From: a virus
DNA: 64,000 bases
Reading direction: 5' to 3' (one strand)
Virus record (IMG/VR): IMGVR_UViG_3300029914_000002
Span: 152,922 to 216,921 of that record
Position numbers and translations under genes: made by a program. How positions within the stretch are numbered: the first letter of the stretch is position 1; every line of letters begins with the position of its first letter. A model generated the notes under the pieces. The model was not told the origin of the DNA and searched no databases. It was given only the letters and a program-made list of their open reading frames with translations. Positions 41,462-50,236 of the stretch are shown here, in pieces.

Positions 41462-42385
41462 ATGATAATATATAAAACTACAAATCTCATTAATAATAAA
41501 TTTTATATTGGGCAAGATTTTAATGATAATCCTAAATATTATGGTTCTGGTAAATTAATTACATTTGCAATAAAAAAATATGGTAAAGAAAATTTTAAAA
41601 AAGAGATAATAGAATATTGTACTGATGAAAAACATATGGATGAAAGAGAAATATTTTGGATAAAAGAACTTAATGCAACAAATAAAAAAATAGCTTATAA
41701 TATTTGTGAAGGAGGAAAAACATATAGAACAATGAAAGGTGAAAATCATCCATTTTTTGGTAAACATCATACAGAAGAAACTAGAGCTATAATTAAAGAA
41801 AAAAGAAAACTTCAAAAAATGTCTAATTTTGAAAAAGAAAGACTTAGAAAATTATGGAAAACTAATGCTAATCCAGGCAAAAATAAATCAAATGAAACAA
41901 TAGAAAAAATAAAAAATGCAGCAAAAGAATTAGATAGATATGGGGAAAAATCTACTTTTTACGGTAAAACTCATTCAGAAGAAACTAAAAAACATTGGAG
42001 TGAAATAAGAAAAGGTAAAAATGTAGGTATTAATAATCCTGCTGCAACTAGATATTATATTGAAACACCAGATAAAAAAGAATTAATATTTAATAGTAGA
42101 AAAGAAGTAATTGAATATATTGGATGTAGCATGGGATTTTTTACATTAAAAAAATATAAAGGATATAAACTTATAAGAAAAGAAATAATAAATAAAAAAG
42201 AAATAATAATAAATAAAGAAGATGATGAATATTATATTTATACTATTGAATCTCCTAATGGAGAAATATTAATATTTAATAAAAAAAGTGAAATAATAAA
42301 AAAATTAGATTGCAGTTTATATTTCTTTATATGTAAACATTTTTTGGGATATAAACTTATAAAAAGAGAAAAAAATAATTTATAA
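41462..42385 (+). CDS. GIY-YIG homing endonuclease with NUMOD3 motifs
   Basis: 307 residues. The GIY-YIG domain occupies about residues 1-90: MIIYKTTNLINNKFYIGQ replaces the canonical GIY...YIG with IIY...YIG, followed by KYYGSGKLITFAIKKYGKENF and the catalytic-type Glu in MDEREIFWI. NUMOD3 DNA-binding motifs follow (ENHPFFGKHHTEETRA; KSTFYGKTHSEETKKH). The C-terminal ~120 residues contain two NUMOD1-like stretches (SRKEVIEYIGCSMGFF; KKSEIIKKLDCSLYFF). Free-standing; its stop overlaps the start of the glycosyltransferase gene (TAATG). Confidence 0.9.
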   Translation: MIIYKTTNLINNKFYIGQDFNDNPKYYGSGKLITFAIKKYGKENFKKEIIEYCTDEKHMDEREIFWIKELNATNKKIAYNICEGGKTYRTMKGENHPFFGKHHTEETRAIIKEKRKLQKMSNFEKERLRKLWKTNANPGKNKSNETIEKIKNAAKELDRYGEKSTFYGKTHSEETKKHWSEIRKGKNVGINNPAATRYYIETPDKKELIFNSRKEVIEYIGCSMGFFTLKKYKGYKLIRKEIINKKEIIINKEDDEYYIYTIESPNGEILIFNKKSEIIKKLDCSLYFFICKHFLGYKLIKREKNNL

Positions 42386-44856
42386 TGAGAATATTGTTAA
42401 TTTTACCTCATGTTAGTACTGGAGGAATGCCTTCTGTATCTTTAAAAAGAGTTGAATATTTAATAAAAAATAATGAAGTATATCTTATAGAATATAGACA
42501 AATTTCTTGGAGTTTTGTTGTACAACGAAATAAAATAATAGAATTATTAGGAGATAGATTTATATCATTAGGTAATACATGGGATAAAGATGAAAGTGTT
42601 AGAGACAAATTTCAAGAAATAATTGAAAATATTAATCCTGATATCATTCATATGGAAGAAATTCCTGAACTGTTCAATGATGGAATGAGGGAAGAACATT
42701 CAGATTGGTTATATAGGAATGATAGACCATATAAAATTATTGAAACTACTCACACATCAACATTTGATGTAAATAAGAAAGTATATTTTCCTGATAAATT
42801 TTTATTCGTATCTAAATTTTCACAATTACAATATGAAAAATTTAATATTCCTTCATCTGTGGTTGAATATCCAATGAATAAATTAAAAAAAAATCAAGGA
42901 TATGCTATTAAAAAATTAAATTTTGATCCTGAATATTTTCATGTTTTGAATGTTGGATTATTCACATCAGGTAAAAATCAAGGTTATGTATTTGAAATAG
43001 CAAGAAGATTAGAAAAATATAAAATACAATTTCATTTTGTAGGTAATCAAGCTGATAATTTTTCAGATTATTGGAAACCTTTATTAGAAAATAAACCAAA
43101 TAATTGTATTATTCACGGTGAAAGAGATGATATTGATTTATTTTATCAGGCATCAAATTTACTTATACATTCATCTATAAATGAATTAAATCCGTTAGCA
43201 GTAAAAGAAGCAACATCTTATGATTTACCGATATATTTAAATAATCTTAGTACATATTTAGATACTTATGATTCTTATAAAAATATAAAATATCTTACAA
43301 GAGATGTTGATAAAGATGCTAAAAGAATATTAGATAATTTTAATATAAAACTTATAGATGATAATGATACATTTGAAGATATATTAATAAATGAATATAA
43401 AGAAGTACTTAATATAGATAAAATAAAACAAAATTCAATTGATGCTCAATATGAATATAATATTGATTTTATTGAAGGTGCAAAAGTTGAAATTCTTGGT
43501 ACAAAAAAATCAGAATTTTATGTTGAGATATTAGATAAAAATACCAAAGAAGTCATATATAAAAATTTAATAAATAATAATAATTGGTGTAAAACAAATA
43601 ATGAATGTTATAAAGAATATAAAATTAACATTTATCATAATAATAAATTAGTAATTAATCATAATTTTGATTTAACAAATAGAAATGTATTAATAACATT
43701 AGAAAGTAAATCTATTGGTGATACATTAGCGTGGTTTCCATATATAGAAGAATTTAGAAAAATTCATAACTGTAAAGTTTATTGTTCTACATTTTGGAAT
43801 AATTGGTTTATAAATCAATATCCTGAAATTACATTTTTAAAGCCTGGTCAATCAAATATTAACGATTTATATGCTAAATATAAAATAGGATGGTATTTAC
43901 CATTTGATAGAAATAAAAATCCAATTGATTATAAAACTATTCCTTTGCAAAAAACAGCATGTGATATTCTTGGATTAGAATATAAAGAAATTGTACCAAA
44001 AATTGAAATTCCTGAAGGAGTTAGACCAATTAAAGAAAAATATGTTTGTATTGGACAATTTTCTACTGCGAATGCAAAACACTGGCATTACCCTTGTAAA
44101 GATAGCAACAAAGGCTGGCAAATTTTAGTTGATTGGCTTAATGTTCAAGGTTATAAAGTTATGGTAATAAGTAAGCAGTCAACTACTCTTAAAAATATAA
44201 TAAATAAAACTGGTGATTTTCCTATTGAGCAAAGAATAAATGAATTAAAATGGTGTGAATTTTATATTGGAGTTGGTTCTGGATTAAGTTGGTTAGCTTG
44301 GGCTGTTGGTAAAAAAGTAGTAATGATGTCTGGATTTTCTAATCCTTTCTGTGAATTTAAATCTAATAATATAAATGTTCATAATTTTAATGTTTGTAAT
44401 GGTTGTTTTAATACTCATCAATTTGATCCAGGAGATTGGAATTGGTGTCCTATACATAAAAATACAGATAATCAATTTGAATGTTCAACTAATATTACGC
44501 CAAAAATGATAACTGATAAAATTATTAAATGTAAACTCATTGAAAATCCTAATAATTTCAATTTTACTAAATATAATTTAAAATATAATTTAAATAAAAA
44601 TGATATTTTCTTTAAATATGATAAAAATGAAAATAAATTTACAATAATTTATAAAGGTGATGATGTTGAACCTTTAAATATTGATATTAGAGATTATAAT
44701 TCAGATATGATATATTATACATTATCTGACACATCATTAAGTAAAAATAATATAATTTGGAGTATACCAGAGAAAAAAATGTTTGAAGAAACAAATAAGT
44801 TACTTATAGTATTTTACGAAAAAAATAAAATATTAGAATTGCAATATGATATTTAA
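42385..44856 (+). CDS. Two-domain glycosyltransferase with BAHT-type iron finger
   Basis: 823 residues. Residues 1-~320 are a GT-B fold of the GT4 type (LPHVSTGGMPSVSLKRV; FVSKFSQLQYEKF; LNVGLFTSGKNQGY; ASNLLIHSSINELNPLAVKEA). Residues ~440-710 are a GT9-like domain (ESKSIGDTLAWFPYIEEF; FSTANAKHWHYP; FYIGVGSGLSWLAWAVGKKVVM) ending in a four-cysteine finger with Cys671, 674, 688 and 700 (CNGCF, DWNWCP, QFECS). That finger plus GW..LVDWL is the hallmark of the TibC/BAHT O-heptosyltransferases that modify autotransporter adhesins. The last ~110 residues are beta-type. The likely target is a beta-helical or Ig-like fibre encoded nearby. Confidence 0.8.
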   Translation: MRILLILPHVSTGGMPSVSLKRVEYLIKNNEVYLIEYRQISWSFVVQRNKIIELLGDRFISLGNTWDKDESVRDKFQEIIENINPDIIHMEEIPELFNDGMREEHSDWLYRNDRPYKIIETTHTSTFDVNKKVYFPDKFLFVSKFSQLQYEKFNIPSSVVEYPMNKLKKNQGYAIKKLNFDPEYFHVLNVGLFTSGKNQGYVFEIARRLEKYKIQFHFVGNQADNFSDYWKPLLENKPNNCIIHGERDDIDLFYQASNLLIHSSINELNPLAVKEATSYDLPIYLNNLSTYLDTYDSYKNIKYLTRDVDKDAKRILDNFNIKLIDDNDTFEDILINEYKEVLNIDKIKQNSIDAQYEYNIDFIEGAKVEILGTKKSEFYVEILDKNTKEVIYKNLINNNNWCKTNNECYKEYKINIYHNNKLVINHNFDLTNRNVLITLESKSIGDTLAWFPYIEEFRKIHNCKVYCSTFWNNWFINQYPEITFLKPGQSNINDLYAKYKIGWYLPFDRNKNPIDYKTIPLQKTACDILGLEYKEIVPKIEIPEGVRPIKEKYVCIGQFSTANAKHWHYPCKDSNKGWQILVDWLNVQGYKVMVISKQSTTLKNIINKTGDFPIEQRINELKWCEFYIGVGSGLSWLAWAVGKKVVMMSGFSNPFCEFKSNNINVHNFNVCNGCFNTHQFDPGDWNWCPIHKNTDNQFECSTNITPKMITDKIIKCKLIENPNNFNFTKYNLKYNLNKNDIFFKYDKNENKFTIIYKGDDVEPLNIDIRDYNSDMIYYTLSDTSLSKNNIIWSIPEKKMFEETNKLLIVFYEKNKILELQYDI

Positions 44857-44858
44857 AA

Positions 44859-44871
44859 ATTTATATATAAC
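44859..44871 (+). promoter_or_regulatory. Late-promoter-like AATTTATATATAAC motif
   Basis: It lies about 22 nt before the ATG at 44892, overlapping the end of the glycosyltransferase gene. Confidence 0.5.
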
Positions 44872-44891
44872 GAAAAGAAAAATCGTTACAT

Positions 44892-46922
44892 ATGAGCTAT
44901 ATAAAAATTCAAAAAATACTTAAAGAAGAAGTTGAAACACCTGAAGAAGGTTATATTTATTTTGGTTATGATGATTCAACAGTTGGTAGTGGAGTAACTA
45001 GTGGAGTAACTGGTGGATTTTGGATGAAAGATGATACTGGTAGCGGAGCAACATATTTATTTGCAGGTTATTCAAATGCGCCAAATATTATATCTTTTAA
45101 TCCAACATCATCAGCATTTAATGGTGATACTATAACAATATATGGTATAAATTTCTTTGGTGCTGTAGTGGCGTCATTTAGTGGAATTACAGGAATAACA
45201 ACAGTAGTGAATTCAAATCAATTGACCGTAATAATACCTAATTTACCTAATTATGATAATGAAGTTGATGTTGTAATAACTTCTTCATTAGGAACAGGAA
45301 CTTCCGTAAAATATAAAGTATATCAGCAAATAAATAAGCCTGTAATTACTAGTTATCCATCAATTGCTAATATAAATTCTACAATAACTATTAATGGATT
45401 ATATTTTATCGCTGGACAAACTTCTGTATATTTTAATCCAGCATCTACTATTTCAACAACAACGGTAATTAATTCAACTACGTTAACAGCAGTAGTTCCA
45501 ATAATTCCAACTGGATCAACACAATTTTATATTCAAACAACTTTTGGACAAAGTTTACTTTCAAATATTAATATTAATGGCGGAACAATTCCAATAGTTA
45601 CTAATTTTTACCCAACATATGCAAATTTAGGAGATACTATTAATATATTTGGCGAAAATTTTATAGATATTAATAATTTATTAGTACGTTTTGGACCTAA
45701 TCAATCATCAAATATTAGCATAATAAATTCAGGACAGTTAACAGTTACAATATCAGGAGATACTCCAATTGGAGATACATTAATTAGCGTTAATGATATG
45801 ACATTTTCAGGATTTACAGTTTGTGGCTCTACTTCTACATTAATTCCAACAGTATCAAGTATATCGACATCAGTATATCCAGGGAATACTGTAATTATGA
45901 CAGGGACAAATTTAGATTCACCATTAACAGTTACTTTTAGTAGCGTTATATGTAATACTTTACCTATAGATTCAGGTAGTTGCTATATTTATATAGGAAC
46001 TAATGTAATTCCAGGTATAAATACAGTAATTGTTATAAATAAATATGGATCATCATTACCTTATTCTTATACAGTATTAAATCCTGGTAGTTTGACTATA
46101 ACAAGTTTTAGTATTAATCATATGCAAAGAGGAAATAATTCAATTGGATTATATGGTAGTGGGTTTATTAATAGTCCATCAATGAGTGTTTATATTGGAA
46201 ATGTATTATCAAGATTTTCTTATAATAATCAATCAGGATTAACTGTTCAAATATTAAATGCTTCATCAACAAGTGATTTAATTCCGACTGGACCAGTTGA
46301 TATTAGAGTAGAAAGTATAAATTCAAGTTATACATTAAATGGATTTACAGTTGATCCTAATACAGGTTTAAATCCACCAATAATTTCAAAAATAAGTCCT
46401 ATATATGGTCAATATGATGATATTATTGATATCTATGGTACATATTTATCAGGAGGTACCATTAGTTTTGGAACTTCGTATCCAGGAACTTATGCAGAAA
46501 CAACTACAATAGATGATACTCATTTAAGTGTTTATGTACCATCTGGATTTACAATAGATTCTAATGAAATTATAAATATTTATGCTACAACAATAGCTGG
46601 ATCTTGTACATATTCTCCTTTTGAAATTTATGTAGAAGCATCATCATCTCCAATAATAAATAAATTAGATAGTCCTGTAAATGTATCAGGAGGAACATTA
46701 ATTACTATTCTTGGAAGTAATTTTGTTAAATATTATACTGATGTTTATGTAAGTATAATTACAGGAAGTACAGTTCAATATTTAGTATTAGATTCTCAAA
46801 AATTTATATCTAGTACTGAAATACAAGGAATTATACCTAATACTACATATATTGGACTTTCTATGATTAAAGTAGTAACCTCCGCTGGTGTTGATCAAGA
46901 AACAAATTTAAATTTTATATAA
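44892..46922 (+). CDS. IPT/TIG-repeat fibre protein
   Basis: 676 residues. After an N-terminal ~60-residue attachment segment (EGYIYFGYDDSTVGSGV) come about seven IPT/TIG Ig-like domains of ~80 residues. Each starts with a P-x-I-x-x-x-x-P..A..G..I.I.G..F pattern (NIISFNPTSSAFNGDTITIYG; PVITSYPSIANINSTITING; PIVTNFYPTYANLGDTINIFG; PIINKLDSPVNVSGGTLITILG). Such domains decorate phage tails and bind carbohydrate. It lies just behind the BAHT-type glycosyltransferase, has its own TATATATAA box and is followed by a terminator, so it is a candidate acceptor for glycosylation. Confidence 0.85.
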   Translation: MSYIKIQKILKEEVETPEEGYIYFGYDDSTVGSGVTSGVTGGFWMKDDTGSGATYLFAGYSNAPNIISFNPTSSAFNGDTITIYGINFFGAVVASFSGITGITTVVNSNQLTVIIPNLPNYDNEVDVVITSSLGTGTSVKYKVYQQINKPVITSYPSIANINSTITINGLYFIAGQTSVYFNPASTISTTTVINSTTLTAVVPIIPTGSTQFYIQTTFGQSLLSNININGGTIPIVTNFYPTYANLGDTINIFGENFIDINNLLVRFGPNQSSNISIINSGQLTVTISGDTPIGDTLISVNDMTFSGFTVCGSTSTLIPTVSSISTSVYPGNTVIMTGTNLDSPLTVTFSSVICNTLPIDSGSCYIYIGTNVIPGINTVIVINKYGSSLPYSYTVLNPGSLTITSFSINHMQRGNNSIGLYGSGFINSPSMSVYIGNVLSRFSYNNQSGLTVQILNASSTSDLIPTGPVDIRVESINSSYTLNGFTVDPNTGLNPPIISKISPIYGQYDDIIDIYGTYLSGGTISFGTSYPGTYAETTTIDDTHLSVYVPSGFTIDSNEIINIYATTIAGSCTYSPFEIYVEASSSPIINKLDSPVNVSGGTLITILGSNFVKYYTDVYVSIITGSTVQYLVLDSQKFISSTEIQGIIPNTTYIGLSMIKVVTSAGVDQETNLNFI

Positions 46923-46928
46923 ATTATT

Positions 46929-46958
46929 AAAATGACTGATTAATCAGTCATTTTTTTT
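46929..46958. terminator. Rho-independent terminator
   Basis: AAAATGACTGATTAATCAGTCATTTT followed by a T tract ends the IPT/TIG gene transcript. Confidence 0.9.
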
Positions 46959-46966
46959 ATAAAATA

Positions 46967-46984
46967 TAAACCTATTTATATATT
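46967..46984 (+). promoter_or_regulatory. TATTTATATATTTT motif
   Basis: This TATA-type element lies after the terminator and about 30 nt before the ATG at 47015. Confidence 0.35.
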
Positions 46985-47014
46985 TTGCCTACAATAAAAA
47001 AAACAAATAAATCA

Positions 47015-47926
47015 ATGAAAATATTAGTAGCAACTTTTGATCACAATTATTATTTATGGCAAGTTCTTGTACAAATAAATAATTTTATGAAATATGGATA
47101 TGATGAAGACACTATTTATGTAGTATCATCTTCAAATCCTAGTCCAATTTTAAAATCATTAATGAATAATGAAAAAATTAAATCTAAATTTTTTATTTAT
47201 AAAGATGAAAGAGTAAATCCAATATATCCATCTTCATTAAGACCTCATATATTAGAAAAATTCTTTAATGAACATCCTGAATATAATGATGAAACTTTAT
47301 TTTATTGTGATCCAGATATGGTTTTCACAAAAAAATTAGATTTCACTGAAATGATAAATGATAAAAAATGGCATTTAAGTGATACAAAATCGTATATTGA
47401 TACAGTGTATATTAAAAGTAAAAGTGAACAATTATTTAATGAGATGTGTGAAATATCTAAAGTAAAACCAGAAGATATTGTAGCAATTGATGAAAATGCA
47501 GGAGGAGCACAATATTTAATGAAAGGAATAAATTCTGATTATTGGAAAAAGGTGTATGATGATAGTGAAAATTTATATTCTCATATGAAAAAAACAGAAA
47601 GTATATATAATCCTGAACATCCTATTCAATCATGGACATCTGATATGTGGGCAGTTCTATGGAATGCAGTTTATTATAATCATGAAGTTGAGATTAATAA
47701 AGAATTGGATTTTTGTTGGGCTACTGATTCAATAAATAGATGGAATGAAACTTATATTTTTCATAATGCAGGTATTGCTGGAAAAAGTGATACACATTTT
47801 AGTAAAATAGAATATCAAGTTTCTCCATTTAATAAAGAACTCAACGGTGATGATGATAATTGTACATATAATTATGTAAAAGAAATAAAAGAGACAGAAG
47901 AAAATTTCAAAGATATAATCTGGTAA
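47015..47926 (+). CDS. Glycosyltransferase with DPD motif
   Basis: 303 residues from ATG 47015 (MKILVATFDHNYYLWQ); the in-frame TTG at 46985 is less likely. The fold is GT-A type: a nucleotide-sugar motif ETLFYCDPDMVF has DxD at 99-101, and downstream features (AGGAQYLMKGI, SDMWAVLWNAVYY, THFSK) are those of the plant-type hydroxyproline/peptidyl-Ser glycosyltransferase relatives found in phages and bacteria. It is 15 nt upstream of a GT6 gene, in a cluster of sugar-transfer genes next to fibre genes. Donor and acceptor are unknown. Confidence 0.75.
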   Translation: MKILVATFDHNYYLWQVLVQINNFMKYGYDEDTIYVVSSSNPSPILKSLMNNEKIKSKFFIYKDERVNPIYPSSLRPHILEKFFNEHPEYNDETLFYCDPDMVFTKKLDFTEMINDKKWHLSDTKSYIDTVYIKSKSEQLFNEMCEISKVKPEDIVAIDENAGGAQYLMKGINSDYWKKVYDDSENLYSHMKKTESIYNPEHPIQSWTSDMWAVLWNAVYYNHEVEINKELDFCWATDSINRWNETYIFHNAGIAGKSDTHFSKIEYQVSPFNKELNGDDDNCTYNYVKEIKETEENFKDIIW

Positions 47927-47941
47927 AAAATAAAAAATTAA

Positions 47942-48697
47942 ATGAATATAGGAATAGTTGTATTAGCTACAAATGCTTATTTTGTGTTAGGAATAAGATT
48001 TATTAAAAGATTTATGAAATTTTACAAAGGTGATAAAAATATCACATTCTATTTTTTCTCGGATAATGATCCAAAAAATTATATACCTGATAATATTGAT
48101 GTTGAATATTTTCATGTGACTAATAGTAATTGGGTAGATGGAACAAACTTAAAATTTACATCTATATTATCAATTAAAGATAAATTAAAAAGTGATTATC
48201 TATTTTATTTTGATGCTGATACTAATGTAAATAAAGATTTTATTGAAGATTGGTTTATTGGAGATTTAGTTGGAGGCCAGCATTATGCAGATCAAGATTG
48301 GATGAAAAATGAAAAAGGATTTGATAGAAATCCGTTATCAAAAGCATATGTACCATTTGATACTAAATTACATCAAATGTATTTTTATGGTGCTTTTTTT
48401 GGTGGTACATCTGAAAATATGATTGAATTTTGTAAAACTATGAGATATTATCAATTGGAAGATAAAAAAATACCATATGAACCTGGGGTAAACGATGAAA
48501 GTTACATTAATTGCTACTTACACTTTAATCCACCAACAAAAGTAGTTTTATGTAAAGACTTTGCTTTTGCTATTAGTGATAAAGGTGGAATAGGAGAAAC
48601 TAGATATCCAGATCTAAATGTAGATGAACTTAAAAAAGAATTATTAATATATAAGAATGAATTTATTAATATTCAAAATAATAAACTAATAAACTAA
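47942..48697 (+). CDS. Family GT6 glycosyltransferase
   Basis: 251 residues with the family-6 (ABO/alpha-1,3-galactosyltransferase) pattern: NSNWVDGTNLKFTSIL, DYLFYFDADTNV with D91-x-D93, LVGGQHYADQDW, FDRNPLSKAYVPFD, YFYGAFFGGTSENMIEF and NDESYINCYLHFNPP. The enzyme has the metal-binding DxD. As I recall, most bacterial GT6 proteins have NxN at this place, while vertebrate enzymes and the cyanophage P-SSM2 member have DxD. It would add GalNAc/Gal-type sugars to a terminal hexose. It appears complete; a remnant of a second copy follows the inserted endonuclease. Confidence 0.85.
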   Translation: MNIGIVVLATNAYFVLGIRFIKRFMKFYKGDKNITFYFFSDNDPKNYIPDNIDVEYFHVTNSNWVDGTNLKFTSILSIKDKLKSDYLFYFDADTNVNKDFIEDWFIGDLVGGQHYADQDWMKNEKGFDRNPLSKAYVPFDTKLHQMYFYGAFFGGTSENMIEFCKTMRYYQLEDKKIPYEPGVNDESYINCYLHFNPPTKVVLCKDFAFAISDKGGIGETRYPDLNVDELKKELLIYKNEFINIQNNKLIN

Positions 48698-48714
48698 TAA
48701 ACTAATATATAATT

Positions 48715-49446
48715 ATGAACATAGGAATATATAAAATTATTAGTCCATCAGGAAAAATATATATCGGACAAAGTTGGGATTTAAAAAAAAGATTTAATAA
48801 ATATAAAAATCTAAATTGTGAAAAACAAAGAAAATTATTTAATTCATTAGTTAAATATGGTTTTGAAAACCATATTGTAGAAATAATATGTGAATTTAAT
48901 GATGATATTACACAAGATATATTAGATCAAAAAGAAATATATTATATTAATGAATATAAAAATAACGGATTTGATATGTTAAATTTGGCATCAGGTGGTA
49001 GTAGAGGAAAGCATAGTGAAGAATCAAAAGAAAAAATGAGAAATAGAAAAGGGGTATTGCATCCTTCTTATGGTAAAAAAAGAACTAAAGAATTTTGTGA
49101 AAAAATAAAAGGAGAAGGTAATGCGAATTTTGGTAATAAAGGAGAAAAAAATCCGAATTTTGGAAAAAAACAAACAATTGAAAGAATATTAAAAACTAGT
49201 GGAGAAAATAATTATTGGTATGGTAAAACAGGAAGTACTTCTCCGTTTTTTGGTATAAAACAAACCATTGAACAAATAGAAAAAAAATCCGGTAAAAATC
49301 ACAAAAAATCAAAAAAAGTTATTGATACATTAACTAATAAAATTTATGATACCATAGGACAAGCAGCAAAGGATTTAAATTTAACATATTCTACTTTGGT
49401 GACTAATATAAGATTAAATAAATCTAGATTGAAATATTATAAATAA
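48715..49446 (+). CDS. GIY-YIG homing endonuclease with NUMOD motifs
   Basis: 243 residues. GIY-YIG domain about 1-90: NIGIYKIISPSGKIYIGQSWDLKKRFNKY, with the catalytic Glu in ILDQKEIYYINEY. Then several NUMOD3 units (GKHSEESKEKM; GKKRTKEFCEKI; FGKKQTIERI; WYGKTGST; FFGIKQTIEQ) and a C-terminal NUMOD1-like helix-turn-helix (TIGQAAKDLNLTYSTLVTNI). Free-standing. It is inserted between an intact GT6 gene and the C-terminal remnant of a second GT6 copy, so it has probably replaced most of that copy. Confidence 0.9.
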   Translation: MNIGIYKIISPSGKIYIGQSWDLKKRFNKYKNLNCEKQRKLFNSLVKYGFENHIVEIICEFNDDITQDILDQKEIYYINEYKNNGFDMLNLASGGSRGKHSEESKEKMRNRKGVLHPSYGKKRTKEFCEKIKGEGNANFGNKGEKNPNFGKKQTIERILKTSGENNYWYGKTGSTSPFFGIKQTIEQIEKKSGKNHKKSKKVIDTLTNKIYDTIGQAAKDLNLTYSTLVTNIRLNKSRLKYYK

Positions 49447-49462
49447 TTATTTAATTAATATA

Positions 49463-49556
49463 CAAATTTAGATATTCAAAATATTAAAAATGAATTATTA
49501 ATATATAAGAATGAATTTATTAATATTCAAAATAATAAACTAATATATAATTTATG
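49463..49556 (+). pseudogene. C-terminal remnant of a second GT6 gene
   Basis: The frame NLDIQNIKNELLIYKNEF, INIQNNKLIYNL* repeats the end of the intact GT6 protein (NVDELKKELLIYKNEF, INIQNNKLIN*). The last ~55 bp of the coding part are nearly identical in DNA, the part upstream has diverged. No start or catalytic region remains; the GIY-YIG gene lies in their place. Confidence 0.75.
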
Positions 49557-50149
49557 ATAACAGTATATTCTATTCATTATAATAAATTAGATCATCTATA
49601 TTTACAATATTTTCAATTAATGAAATATTGTAAAAAAAATAAATTATGTTATTGTAAATAATGGAATTGATGATGATTTTAGAAAAACAATAAGAGATTT
49701 TTGTGATATATTAAATATTAAAGAAATAGTTATACAAAATAACGATAAGATTAATATGACAGCAATGCATCATAAAACTGCTCTTCAATATTGTTATGAT
49801 AATTATATATCAAAAGATTTAAGTGATATTAGGGTTGTTATGAATTCTTATATTATACATTTTTGATTATTTTTCTTTTTCTGATATGATAGGTGATTTT
49901 CAACTTTGTGGATTAAAGATGGAGGTGATTGGAATGGAAATGTATATTGTGGTTATATTAATGCAGTAACTACTTTTGAATTAAATTATTTTACAGTAGA
50001 TACAGATTGGGGAGTCGAAGTTATAAAAAAATAAGGAAAACATAAATTTTAGTTCAAAAAAATATAATTTACAAACAGATTGGAATTATTTTAATTATAA
50101 TAGAAAAGAATTACTTAAATTAGTCAGTGTTGATGAATTATTTATATAA
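49554..50149 (+). pseudogene. Decayed glycosyltransferase gene with frameshifts
   Basis: An ATG at 49554 starts MITVYSIHYNKLDHLYLQYF, but the frame shifts near 49645, where YVIVNNGIDDDFRKTIRDFC continues in another frame up to RVVMNSYIIHF. A stop at 49863 and further shifts follow; pieces GDFQLCG, KDGGDWNGNVYCGYIN and NYFTVDTDWGVEVIKK remain. Read together this is a GT-A-type glycosyltransferase whose acidic metal-binding site (expected in place of MNSYIIHF) is lost. The 3' end is near 50149. Clearly non-functional. Confidence 0.75.
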
Positions 50150-50204
50150 TAGAATTATATCCTAATTTTAAAATAGATTATTACTCTCAACTTCCTTGAA
50201 AATA

Positions 50205-50236
50205 AAAAATGTAGATATTAATATCTACATTTTTTA
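50205..50236. terminator. Bidirectional rho-independent terminator
   Basis: AAATGTAGATATTAATATCTACATTT forms a stem with flanking A and T tracts between the rightward remnant and the leftward metallopeptidase-like gene ending at 50234. Confidence 0.88.
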
